From positions 1 through 22,558 of the IMG/VR virus record IMGVR_UViG_3300028548_003794: a stretch of DNA of 22,558 nucleotides; one strand, 5' to 3'. The stretch is from a virus. Shown in pieces: positions 16,512-22,558 of the stretch; the first letter of the stretch is position 1; every line of letters begins with the position of its first letter. The position numbers and the translations under genes are program-made. The notes below the pieces were generated by a model. It was not told where the DNA came from. It did not search any database and saw nothing but the letters and a program-made list of their open reading frames with translations.

Positions 16512-17290
16512 TGAGTGAATATGTAAAATCAGATTCAGTTTACATTGAAGAGATTCCAAGTTCAGTAGCCAAGAAGATGATTATTGAAAAACACTACACT
16601 CACGCATTTAGTATGTGTAGATATGCTTTGGGTATTTATTATGTAGGGGATAAAGACCATAAGTTCTATGATGAGAAAGAAAAGAAACTAATTGGTTGTA
16701 TGACTTATGGATATCCAGTTGGTCGTTCAGCAATTAAGTCTATGATTCCTACATTACAAAAGGAAGAAGTATTAGAATTAACAAGATTATATATAGATGA
16801 CGGATACGGAAAGAACATTGAATCACTATCATTGGGTAAATCATTTAAATGGTTGAAACAAAATGCACCAAAAGTTCAAATGTTAATCAGTTATGCAGAC
16901 CCTGAACAAATGCACTTAGGAGTAATTTATCAGGCAACAAATTGGTTGTATCAAGATTGTCGTGATATACAATTAATGCCAAATTATTCAGTATCGTTAG
17001 GTGAACCACACAAATGGATACATAGTAGGACGGTATTCTCAAAGTGGGGTAGTCATAATGTAGAACATTTAAAAGAACATATAGGACAGACATTTTTTAG
17101 GAAACGAGAAGCACCTAAACACAGATACTTATATTTCTTGGGTTCATCAAGAGAAAACAAAAAGATGAGAACACAATTAAAACACGATTGTAAAGCATAC
17201 CCAAAGAACAAAAAAGAATTCATACCACCAATTGAAAAATATGAAGTGGAGAATATAAATAAAAACAAGTCTATGGAAAAATTTATTTGA
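16511..17290 (+). CDS. Mom-like DNA modification protein (GNAT-fold acyltransferase family)
   Basis: A 259-residue protein whose middle matches the pattern of phage Mu Mom and relatives. LELTRLYIDDGYGKNIESLS (about 88-107) is followed by FKWLKQNAPKVQMLISYADP (about 112-131) and HLGVIYQATNWLY (about 135-147). Mom modifies N6 of adenine in DNA (methylcarbamoylation), protecting phage DNA from many restriction enzymes. The basic C-terminal third (about 195-259) could bind DNA or the replication complex. It starts on the last base of the polymerase stop codon (TAATG), with no good ribosome-binding site of its own, so it is probably translated by coupling to the polymerase. The exact chemistry cannot be read from sequence; another GNAT activity on DNA or nucleotides is possible. 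Confidence 0.82.
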   Translation: MSEYVKSDSVYIEEIPSSVAKKMIIEKHYTHAFSMCRYALGIYYVGDKDHKFYDEKEKKLIGCMTYGYPVGRSAIKSMIPTLQKEEVLELTRLYIDDGYGKNIESLSLGKSFKWLKQNAPKVQMLISYADPEQMHLGVIYQATNWLYQDCRDIQLMPNYSVSLGEPHKWIHSRTVFSKWGSHNVEHLKEHIGQTFFRKREAPKHRYLYFLGSSRENKKMRTQLKHDCKAYPKNKKEFIPPIEKYEVENINKNKSMEKFI

Positions 17291-17315
17291 TTTTCGGATT
17301 ATTAAATGATATTTA
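17287..17315 (+). promoter_or_regulatory. Possible weak promoter for the sliding clamp gene
   Basis: TTGATT (17287-17292), a 17-base spacer and TATTTA (17310-17315) lie before the clamp gene in the only real gap (53 bases) between gp43 and gp44. The hexamers are poorer than those at 320 and 13946. The clamp's AGGAG follows. A separate promoter would make sense because clamps are needed in excess, but this is weak evidence. Confidence 0.3.
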
Positions 17316-17343
17316 TAGATAAACCAAACAGGAGTTACAAATA

Positions 17344-18075
17344 ATGAACAAATCTCAATTAACTAATTTCATTAACAAATACACATTAGGTGGAGAAATA
17401 AAATCTACCAAATGGACTTCTAATGGTGATAGCTTAACAACAAGATTTATCTCAGGAGATAAGTCAGTTGTTGGTAGAGTCGCTCTAAGTAAATTTAAAC
17501 ACTTAGAACCTTGTGAACTTGGAGTTTACAATACAGGACAACTACTTTCATTGTTATCAGTATTAGGGGATGATGTTGATGTAAAATTATCACGAGCAGG
17601 TGATAAATTTATCTCTATGGAATTAGTAGATAGTATAAGAAAAACAAAATCTAAATATATGTTAAGTGATTTATCAGTTATACCAACACCACCAGAACTA
17701 AAGAATCTTCCAGATTCATTTGAGTTAGGTATTAAGGTAGACGCATATTTCATCAATACATTTATTAGTGGTAAAGGTGCTTTATCAGAAGCAGAAACCT
17801 TTACGATATTAACTGAAAACGATAAAACAAGTATCGTAATTGGATATGCGTCAATCGCATCTAATCGTGTTACGATTCCAGTTGAAACTACAAAGTATAA
17901 AATGATGGAACCAATATCATTTAATGCTAATATGTTCGCATCAATCTTAAATGCAAATAAAGATTGTGAAAGTGCAACATTAGAAGTTAGTTCACAAGGG
18001 TTATCAAGAATTAAATTTGAAATCGATAATTACGATTCAGAATACTTCTTGGTATCAACACAAGCAGTTAACTAA
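17344..18075 (+). CDS. 45: Sliding clamp, T4 gp45-like
   Basis: A 243-residue protein directly before the clamp-loader ATPase, the usual T4-type pairing. T4 gp45 is 228 residues and forms a trimeric ring that tethers the polymerase and other proteins to DNA. The sequence is mostly beta, without cysteine clusters or nucleotide motifs. It has segments typical of two-domain clamps (SKFKHLEPCELGVYNTGQLL and PISFNANMFASILNANKDCE). The latter matches in placement the NFIINMANMKM region of T4 gp45. Assignment rests on length, fold pattern and context rather than on a catalytic motif. AGGAG precedes the ATG. The stop codon overlaps the next start (TAATG). Confidence 0.87.
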   Translation: MNKSQLTNFINKYTLGGEIKSTKWTSNGDSLTTRFISGDKSVVGRVALSKFKHLEPCELGVYNTGQLLSLLSVLGDDVDVKLSRAGDKFISMELVDSIRKTKSKYMLSDLSVIPTPPELKNLPDSFELGIKVDAYFINTFISGKGALSEAETFTILTENDKTSIVIGYASIASNRVTIPVETTKYKMMEPISFNANMFASILNANKDCESATLEVSSQGLSRIKFEIDNYDSEYFLVSTQAVN

Positions 18076-18998
18076 TGCAAAGCTTGGAACATAGCTTATG
18101 GGTTGAAAAGTATAGACCGACATCATTGGATAGTTACATTGGTAACGACCATTTGAAAAGTAAGGTGTCGGTATATCTTGAATCAGGAGATATCCCACAT
18201 TTGTTATTATTTGGTAGAGCAGGAACAGGTAAAACTACTCTTGCTAAACTATTAATAAACAATATAGAGTGTGATTATCTTTATATCAACGCATCAGACG
18301 AGAATAGTGTAGATGTAGTTCGTGAGAAAGTCAAGAACTTCGCATCAACATTAGGTTTCAAAGATATGAAAGTGATTATCTTGGACGAGTGTGATTACAT
18401 TACACCAAACGCTCAAGCAGCACTTCGTAATCTTATGGAAACTTTCTCAAAACATTGTCGTTTTATATTGACTTGTAATTATGTGGAAAGAATAATTGAC
18501 CCGATACAAAGTCGTTGTCAATCATTTCAGATAGTTCCACCCGATAGAAAACAAGTCGCACAACATCTGGCAAATATATTGAATAACGAAAATGTTCAGT
18601 ATGACATTAAAGACATAGCAACCATAGTAAATGGTGGTTATCCAGATATCAGAAGAGTAATCAATGGCGCTCAAAGACAAGTCGTAAATTCTAAATTAAC
18701 AATTGATGAAAATACTATTGCTCAAAATGATTATAAATTGGAAGTGTTGGATATATTGAAAACACAAGACAAAAAGAATTCATTTCAGAACATTAGACAA
18801 GTGTTAGCAGATTCAAAAGTAACGGACTTTTCTGATTTATTCAGATTGATGTTTGATACCGTAGATGATTGGGGAGCAGGACATATCGCAGAGTGTATAT
18901 TGATTTTAAGTAAATATCAACAATCAGACGCAGTCGTAGTGGATAAAGAAATTAACATTATGGCAATGTTTGTTGAATTAATAGGGAGTATTAAATGA
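18075..18998 (+). CDS. 44: Clamp loader ATPase subunit, T4 gp44-like
   Basis: A 307-residue AAA+ ATPase that would open the gp45 ring and load it at primer ends. It begins with the clamp-loader signature SLWVEKYRPTSLDSYIG. Walker A is GRAGTGKTT (about 47-55), and Walker B is KVIILDECDYI. The SRC motif that supplies the arginine finger is in DPIQSRCQSF, and the sensor 2 region is GGYPDIRRVINGAQRQ. T4 gp44 is 319 residues, so it is complete. In T4 the small subunit gp62 is adjacent; here a gp62-like gene lies about 2.8 kb further on, after an accessory insertion. Confidence 0.95.
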   Translation: MQSLEHSLWVEKYRPTSLDSYIGNDHLKSKVSVYLESGDIPHLLLFGRAGTGKTTLAKLLINNIECDYLYINASDENSVDVVREKVKNFASTLGFKDMKVIILDECDYITPNAQAALRNLMETFSKHCRFILTCNYVERIIDPIQSRCQSFQIVPPDRKQVAQHLANILNNENVQYDIKDIATIVNGGYPDIRRVINGAQRQVVNSKLTIDENTIAQNDYKLEVLDILKTQDKKNSFQNIRQVLADSKVTDFSDLFRLMFDTVDDWGAGHIAECILILSKYQQSDAVVVDKEINIMAMFVELIGSIK

Positions 18999-19249
18999 GT
19001 AGTCATCCAAACGCAGCACCACCAAAAGCACAACCACAGATTGACTTAACAAAAACAGATACAATTTTGTGTGAAGATTGTGGAAACGCAGCATTCACAC
19101 CGGCTTTCTTCTTAAAAAAGTTATCCGCATTAGTATCACCAACAGGTAAAGAATCAATCGTTCCGATTCAAGTTTTTACTTGTGGTAGTTGTGGTAAAGT
19201 TCCACAAAATATGCTAGAATCAGCCGGATTAGCAAAACCAGGAGTATAA
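18995..19249 (+). CDS. Small zinc-ribbon-like protein
   Basis: An 84-residue protein with two CxxC pairs, CEDCG (C26, C29) and CGSCG (C63, C66), separated by a hydrophobic stretch (FFLKKLSALVSP). This is the layout of a single zinc ribbon. The N-terminus is Pro/Ala-rich and probably disordered. It overlaps gp44 by ATGA and ends just before the SGNH-like gene, so it is co-expressed with the clamp loader. Function is unknown; zinc ribbons of this kind often mediate DNA, RNA or polymerase contacts. It occupies the place where gp62 lies in T4 but shows no resemblance to gp62. Confidence 0.8.
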   Translation: MSSHPNAAPPKAQPQIDLTKTDTILCEDCGNAAFTPAFFLKKLSALVSPTGKESIVPIQVFTCGSCGKVPQNMLESAGLAKPGV

Positions 19250-19251
19250 TT

Positions 19252-20085
19252 ATGGGTATCATTGATGTTATAAAAGGTTGGAAACCACCAACCAGTAAAC
19301 AAAGTGGCATAACAGACGCAGATACATTATATTCTGAAAAGACAATTCAACACGTTGAAAAATATTACAACGAAGAAATAAGATATCTCAATGTGAAAGC
19401 AGATGGTTCAGATATCGGTAATAACGCTGACCATAGATATACAACATTTGGACCTGGTAAAAAAGCAATACCAATAACTTTAGACCAACACCTTTATCAA
19501 AATGATATAAATAGATATCACGACCCAATACATAATGACAAGAACGCTCCATTACAAATCCATTGTTTCGGAGATAGTTGGACATATGGTTGGGATATAA
19601 AGCAAGAAGAAACTTTCGTTCATCTATTAGGTGATGAAAATACTTCGGTATGGAATTATGGTGGTGGTAAAACAGGTTTAGATTGGGCAGTTAAAAAGAT
19701 AACCGAAACCTATGTTAATTTTAACCATAGAGAAAATCAGAACTTCGTATATGTTATAACGATTCCACATAGTTTTAGAAGAATGCACTTTGAAGACAAT
19801 GGAACAGCTCGTAGAACTTGGGACAAACCAACCGCCGCAGAAGTAAATGAATATAATCACTTATTATATTTTTATCATCATTATGAAATCTTAAATCGTT
19901 TAATTGGTAGAGAAAAAATCATATGGGGAACTTGGGATGATGAAATTCCAAAAAATATGATTGATGTATTCTTTGATTTACACGATTATGCAGGAAGACA
20001 TCCTGGTCCAGAATCTCATAAGTTATATGCAGAACAAATAAAGGATATAATGCGAGAGAGTGGTTGGTATAATGAGCAAAAGTAA
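19252..20085 (+). CDS. SGNH/GDSL-like hydrolase
   Basis: A 277-residue protein whose C-terminal two thirds has the SGNH layout. Block I is IHCFGDSWTYG (Ser109), the oxyanion Gly is likely in NYGGGKTGLD (about 136-144), and block V DYAGRHPGPESHKLYAEQI places the Asp and His at about 245-250. Such enzymes deacylate sugars or lipids. In a phage the substrate could be the host surface polysaccharide or glycolipid, but no signal peptide or tail-fibre sequence is visible. The first 100 residues are unlike the family core and of unknown role. GGAG precedes the ATG. The gene overlaps a second, smaller SGNH-like gene by 14 bases. Confidence 0.78.
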   Translation: MGIIDVIKGWKPPTSKQSGITDADTLYSEKTIQHVEKYYNEEIRYLNVKADGSDIGNNADHRYTTFGPGKKAIPITLDQHLYQNDINRYHDPIHNDKNAPLQIHCFGDSWTYGWDIKQEETFVHLLGDENTSVWNYGGGKTGLDWAVKKITETYVNFNHRENQNFVYVITIPHSFRRMHFEDNGTARRTWDKPTAAEVNEYNHLLYFYHHYEILNRLIGREKIIWGTWDDEIPKNMIDVFFDLHDYAGRHPGPESHKLYAEQIKDIMRESGWYNEQK

Positions 20086-20587
20086 AAGAAAAAAAATAAC
20101 TTCATATGGTTGTAGTTTCACTTTTGGTGAGGGATTGGATGATTCAAAAAAAAGTTATCCTTATGAATTGGGTAGATTGTTAGATGATGAGTTTGATATT
20201 GAAAATAATAGTTCAGTAGATGAAAGCAACGATAGAATTTTCAGAACATTTTTTGAACATCTGATAACTAATGAACAAAAAACTATCTATACAATACAAT
20301 GGACATTTCCAGACAGAACAGAATTTAAAAATGATGATATTGATACTGAAAAGTTATTACGATATATTTGGAGTATAGATTCACTTTGTAAACAATTCGG
20401 ACACGAACTAATTCAATTTATGCCAATAGAAAATAAATTTGATGTATTGCCAGACTCATTTTTAAATACAAAAGAAATTACCACATTAGTAGAAAATAAT
20501 ACCCAACTTACAGAAGAACAACACAAAAAATTAGGAAAATATTTATTAATAGCATTAATAAATGTATTGGAAAATAAACTTAAATAG
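20072..20587 (+). CDS. Second SGNH-like protein, possibly inactive or shortened
   Basis: A 171-residue protein with the block I motif SYGCSFTFGEG (Ser15 in place of GDS), then SYPYELGRLL and IQWTFPDRTEF, a combination common in phage SGNH-like proteins. Near the end, TQLTEEQHKKLGKYL aligns by eye with a block V helix (normally D..H LTEEGHKKLG). Asn/Gln stand where the catalytic Asp/His are expected, so activity is doubtful. ATG 20072 is chosen over the GTG at 20060 because of the overlap and spacing. It carries one copy of a 25-base repeat also found in the downstream Hint gene. It may be a decayed relative of a larger SGNH protein whose end is now in the next ORF. Confidence 0.65.
   Translation: MSKSKRKKITSYGCSFTFGEGLDDSKKSYPYELGRLLDDEFDIENNSSVDESNDRIFRTFFEHLITNEQKTIYTIQWTFPDRTEFKNDDIDTEKLLRYIWSIDSLCKQFGHELIQFMPIENKFDVLPDSFLNTKEITTLVENNTQLTEEQHKKLGKYLLIALINVLENKLK
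20416..20440 (+). repeat. 25-base direct repeat, copy 1
   Basis: This 25-base tract begins ATTTATGCCA and ends AAATAAATTT. It recurs at 20975-20999 with one difference (A to G) and in the same reading phase, encoding FMPIENKF here and FMPVENKF there. Confidence 0.85.
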
Positions 20588-20639
20588 TTACTAATTTACT
20601 AAAATCACAGACATTTAATATTTATTATTAGAAAAAATT

Positions 20640-21134
20640 ATGTCAACACAAACAAAAATAGAAAACACACCCGATATACACTTTACATCACCGAAGTCTT
20701 GTTTCGTTGGCAATACTATGATTACACTATCAGACGGAACATATATAAAAATAGAAGATATTAAGATTGGTGATAAGGTTAAATCTTATGATATGGAAAC
20801 AGAAAAATTAAAAAATTCAATAGTAGAGGAAATATGTACACCAATATATGAGAATATAATTGAATATGCATTTCGTGATAATACAAAAATACAATGCACA
20901 GACGACCATCCAATCTATCCCTTCTGGACTAAAAATAAGGGTTGGACTTCTAAATTAGAATTGGGTGATATGGTATTTATGCCAGTAGAAAATAAATTTA
21001 CAGAATTAATTGGTTATACACCAATAAAAACTGATGGGATACAAACTTACAATTTGGGTAAGTTAAACAATAATTACAATTATTTTATAAATAGGATTTT
21101 AGTCCACAATTATCATCTCTTATCGCAGAAATAA
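20640..21134 (+). CDS. Stand-alone intein-like (Hint domain) protein
   Basis: A 164-residue protein that is almost entirely a Hint fold. Block A is CFVGNTMITLSDG (C21 as residue 1), followed by IEDIKIGDKV. Block B is CTDDHP (T87, H90), and the C-terminal block is YFINRILVHN (H156-N157). The +1 residue is Tyr, not Cys/Ser/Thr, so ordinary protein splicing is not expected; this resembles bacterial intein-like domains that cleave or ligate differently. There is no endonuclease domain. The flanks, DIHFTSPKS before C21 and YHLLSQK after N157, would join into something like the SGNH block V (compare RHPGPESHKLYAEQI in the gene at 19252). The start ATG has no good ribosome-binding site, and a stop lies upstream in frame, so it does not fuse to the preceding SGNH-like ORF. 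Confidence 0.83.
   Translation: MSTQTKIENTPDIHFTSPKSCFVGNTMITLSDGTYIKIEDIKIGDKVKSYDMETEKLKNSIVEEICTPIYENIIEYAFRDNTKIQCTDDHPIYPFWTKNKGWTSKLELGDMVFMPVENKFTELIGYTPIKTDGIQTYNLGKLNNNYNYFINRILVHNYHLLSQK
20975..20999 (+). repeat. 25-base direct repeat, copy 2
   Basis: This copy matches 20416-20440 at 24 of 25 bases and lies 559 bases downstream, inside the Hint domain. Conservation of the reading phase suggests gene conversion, copying or an assembly artefact rather than chance. Confidence 0.85.
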
Positions 21135-21176
21135 TTTACATTTTAAGGACTTATTATATGGTTTGTTGATATTTAT

Positions 21177-21833
21177 ATGTATATGAAACATTATGTATAT
21201 AAATTAAAAGAAACAAAAACAGACGAGTTTTACTACGGAGTAAGAACTTGCGAATGCAATCCAACAGATGATAACTATTTTGGTAGTATGAAATCTTGGA
21301 AACCAAATATAGATAATCTAAAAAAAGAAATAATTTCTGAGTTCAATAGTAGAGAAGAAGCATCAAAGTATGAATCTAAATTGATTGAAGAAAACATTAA
21401 ACATCCATTAAATAGGAATTATCATACAGGAGCAGGATTAGCATTTTATGGTAAAGAGCATTCTGAAAATACAAAAGAAAAGATAAAGGAAAGTTTAGTG
21501 GGTAAGCATAAAGGTGAGTCAAATCCATTTTACGGTAAACAACATACTGAGAGTTCAAGAGAAAAGATTAGATTAGCTCAACTTGGAGTTAAACATAAAG
21601 AAGAAACAAAGAAAAAGATGAGTGAGTCTGCAAAAGAGATAGACAGAACAAACTATAACTTTAAAAGTTTTCAAAAAAGAAAAAAGATTATGTTTTCAGA
21701 AACTGGAGAGATATTTATTTCTATATACCAAGCAGGTAAATCACTCGGAGTATCGAGGTCTTATATCAGAAAACACATCGGAACAAAATTTAGGTTATTA
21801 AATGAAGCAAAAAACACTATTCGACCACATTAA
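21177..21833 (+). CDS. GIY-YIG homing endonuclease with NUMOD motifs
   Basis: A 218-residue free-standing homing endonuclease of the T4 Seg/I-TevI kind. The GIY-YIG core appears as HYVYKLKETKTDEFYYGVR (residues 5-23), and the likely metal-binding Glu is in KYESKLIEENI. The DNA-binding part has NUMOD3 repeats (GKEHSENTKEKI, YGKQHTESSREKI, GVKHKEETKKKM). It ends with a NUMOD1-type helix-turn-helix (IYQAGKSLGVSRSYIRKHIG). It would cut DNA of related phages lacking this gene and spread itself. ATG 21177 or 21183 could start it; neither has a strong ribosome-binding site. It overlaps the gp62-like gene by 32 bases and lies inside the insertion separating the two clamp-loader genes. Confidence 0.9.
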   Translation: MYMKHYVYKLKETKTDEFYYGVRTCECNPTDDNYFGSMKSWKPNIDNLKKEIISEFNSREEASKYESKLIEENIKHPLNRNYHTGAGLAFYGKEHSENTKEKIKESLVGKHKGESNPFYGKQHTESSREKIRLAQLGVKHKEETKKKMSESAKEIDRTNYNFKSFQKRKKIMFSETGEIFISIYQAGKSLGVSRSYIRKHIGTKFRLLNEAKNTIRPH

Positions 21834-22233
21834 GCAGATTACTAATGTTCAGAACCAACATTATTGGGAAAACTTAGACGAAGGTTCTAAGAAAACTTTC
21901 AGTAATTATATGGTGCATAGGTTTTTATCAATGAAAGCCGAGTGGATAGAAGTTGTAAATGAAATACAACAATATTGGGAATTGAAACCTAAAACAGTTT
22001 ATCAATTCTATACAAATTTATTACCAAGAGGAAATACATATTTACGATATACAAAATCTAAAAAGAAATCCAAAATAGAAAAGTGGGCTATGGATATATT
22101 ATGTGAACATTTACAAGAAAGTTCACGTAATGTTGAAAAAACACTTGACATTATGGGTAAAGATGTTGTATATTCTATTATATCCAAGTATGGTATAGAC
22201 GACAAGCAAATGAAAAAAATATGGAGTAAATAA
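21802..22233 (+). CDS. 62: Clamp loader small subunit, T4 gp62-like (tentative)
   Basis: A 143-residue helical protein. The pattern NYMVHRFLSMK near residue 37 and FYTNLLPRGNTYLRYTK near 69-85 fits the gp62 type, where a conserved LPRG/VPRG-like segment follows a helical N-terminal half. The C-terminus (VVYSIISKYGIDDKQMKKIWSK) is also similar in kind to gp62 of T4-like marine phages. gp62 has no ATPase site; it bridges the gp44 ring and the clamp. T4 gp62 is 187 residues, so this one is shorter. Its start overlaps the endonuclease gene by 32 bases, consistent with insertion of the endonuclease just upstream. Similarity is judged by eye and context, so the name is provisional. Its stop overlaps the next ATG (TAATG). 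Confidence 0.6.
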   Translation: MKQKTLFDHIKQITNVQNQHYWENLDEGSKKTFSNYMVHRFLSMKAEWIEVVNEIQQYWELKPKTVYQFYTNLLPRGNTYLRYTKSKKKSKIEKWAMDILCEHLQESSRNVEKTLDIMGKDVVYSIISKYGIDDKQMKKIWSK

Positions 22234-22558
22234 TGGCGATTAAAGACGCACCTACAAGAGTTATTGATGATGTCGGTCAAGAATATGACCCGACAGGTGT
22301 CGTTGGATATATGGAAAACAAATATCCCGAAATGACACAAGAATTTAGAACTATACAACAAGAACAATACGAATTGTTCTTACACAAACAACACGACTAC
22401 GGCCCACAAAATGTGGCAGTTGGTTCATTGTTGAAAACCAAAGAAGATATTAAGTTATCGTTGTTGGGTTTATGGTTTAGAATACAAGACAAGACAGAAA
22501 GAATTAAAACTCTACTGATGAGAGATGATAAAAACTCAGTTCAAGATGAATCAGTAGT
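22233..22558 (+). CDS. Nucleotide modification associated domain 1 (DUF1599) protein, 3' end outside window
   Basis: The first 108 residues are visible. The motif EQYELFLHKQHDYGPQNVAV (about 44-63, with H54-D55-Y56-G57) and the helix WFRIQDKTERIKTLL followed by SVQDESV match the DUF1599/Nmad1 pattern. There an HDYG motif, an R-x-x-D-K-x-x-R helix and a D-E-S segment build an all-alpha nucleotide-binding core. The family is found in phages near genes for unusual DNA bases, which fits the Mom-like and methyltransferase genes here. It may hydrolyse or sense a nucleotide, but the reaction is not known for this member. It starts on the last base of the gp62-like stop codon. Confidence 0.75.
   Translation, partial: MAIKDAPTRVIDDVGQEYDPTGVVGYMENKYPEMTQEFRTIQQEQYELFLHKQHDYGPQNVAVGSLLKTKEDIKLSLLGLWFRIQDKTERIKTLLMRDDKNSVQDESV

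Noticed and set aside
21159-21170. ATG with AAGGA upstream before the GIY-YIG gene
   Set aside because: The frame stops after three codons, so it is not a usable start. It may be a leftover of an insertion, but nothing supports that.
13970-21178. Recurrent TATTTATA in spacers (13971, 17310, 21170) as reverse T4 late promoters (TATAAATA)
   Set aside because: A few copies are expected by chance in AT-rich DNA, there are no minus-strand genes, and two of the copies overlap plausible + strand -10 elements.
1-22558. CRISPR array, tRNA genes, transposase or integrase
   Set aside because: I saw no regularly spaced repeats, no tRNA-like folds with a T-loop, and no recombinase motifs.

Overview
This window looks like part of the genome of a tailed phage with a T4-type replication system, probably marine. 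About one third of the bases appear to be G or C (judged by eye). All genes lie on the + strand, most with stop/start overlaps of 1-20 bases. The T4-type set is a gp32-like ssDNA-binding protein, a UvsX/RecA recombinase, an RNase H/5' nuclease, a gp41/DnaB-type helicase, a family B DNA polymerase (gp43), the sliding clamp (gp45) and both clamp-loader subunits (gp44 and a gp62-like protein). The gene order differs from T4. The host is probably a Gram-negative of the Bacteroidota/Marinimicrobia kind, because the phage carries a full TonB-dependent receptor with that group's N-terminal domain architecture. Two promoters with identical sigma-70-like hexamers are visible.

Layout. Bases 2-613 hold the end of an unknown gene and a small basic ORF with its own strong promoter. 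Bases 614-1318 have no protein gene. They hold a probable structured RNA of about 415-480 nt ending in a clear intrinsic terminator, followed by a possibly self-regulating gp32 leader. Bases 1319-4281 are gp32, uvsX and the 5' nuclease. Bases 4278-7419 are three consecutive beta-class DNA methyltransferases, the last two a tandem duplication. After a small basic ORF come the helicase (7613-8980), a monomeric B12-dependent ribonucleotide reductase (9099-11090) and the TonB-dependent receptor (11157-13898). A new promoter then starts the polymerase block: gp43, a Mom-like DNA-modification protein, gp45 and gp44. An accessory stretch (18995-21833) separates gp44 from the gp62-like gene. It holds a zinc-ribbon protein, two SGNH-like proteins, an intein-like Hint protein and a GIY-YIG homing endonuclease. 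The window ends inside a gene of the nucleotide-modification-associated family (DUF1599/Nmad1).

Three themes stand out. First, a cobalamin-dependent reductase sits directly beside an outer-membrane TonB-dependent receptor. This suggests, without proving, that the phage boosts uptake of the cofactor its own dNTP supply needs. Second, DNA modification and anti-restriction: three methyltransferases, a Mom-like acyltransferase and an Nmad1 gene share a genome in which I found no GATC and only two CATG. Aspartate and histidine codons visibly change to avoid those sites. Third, a large RNA upstream of gp32 that I could not assign to a known class.
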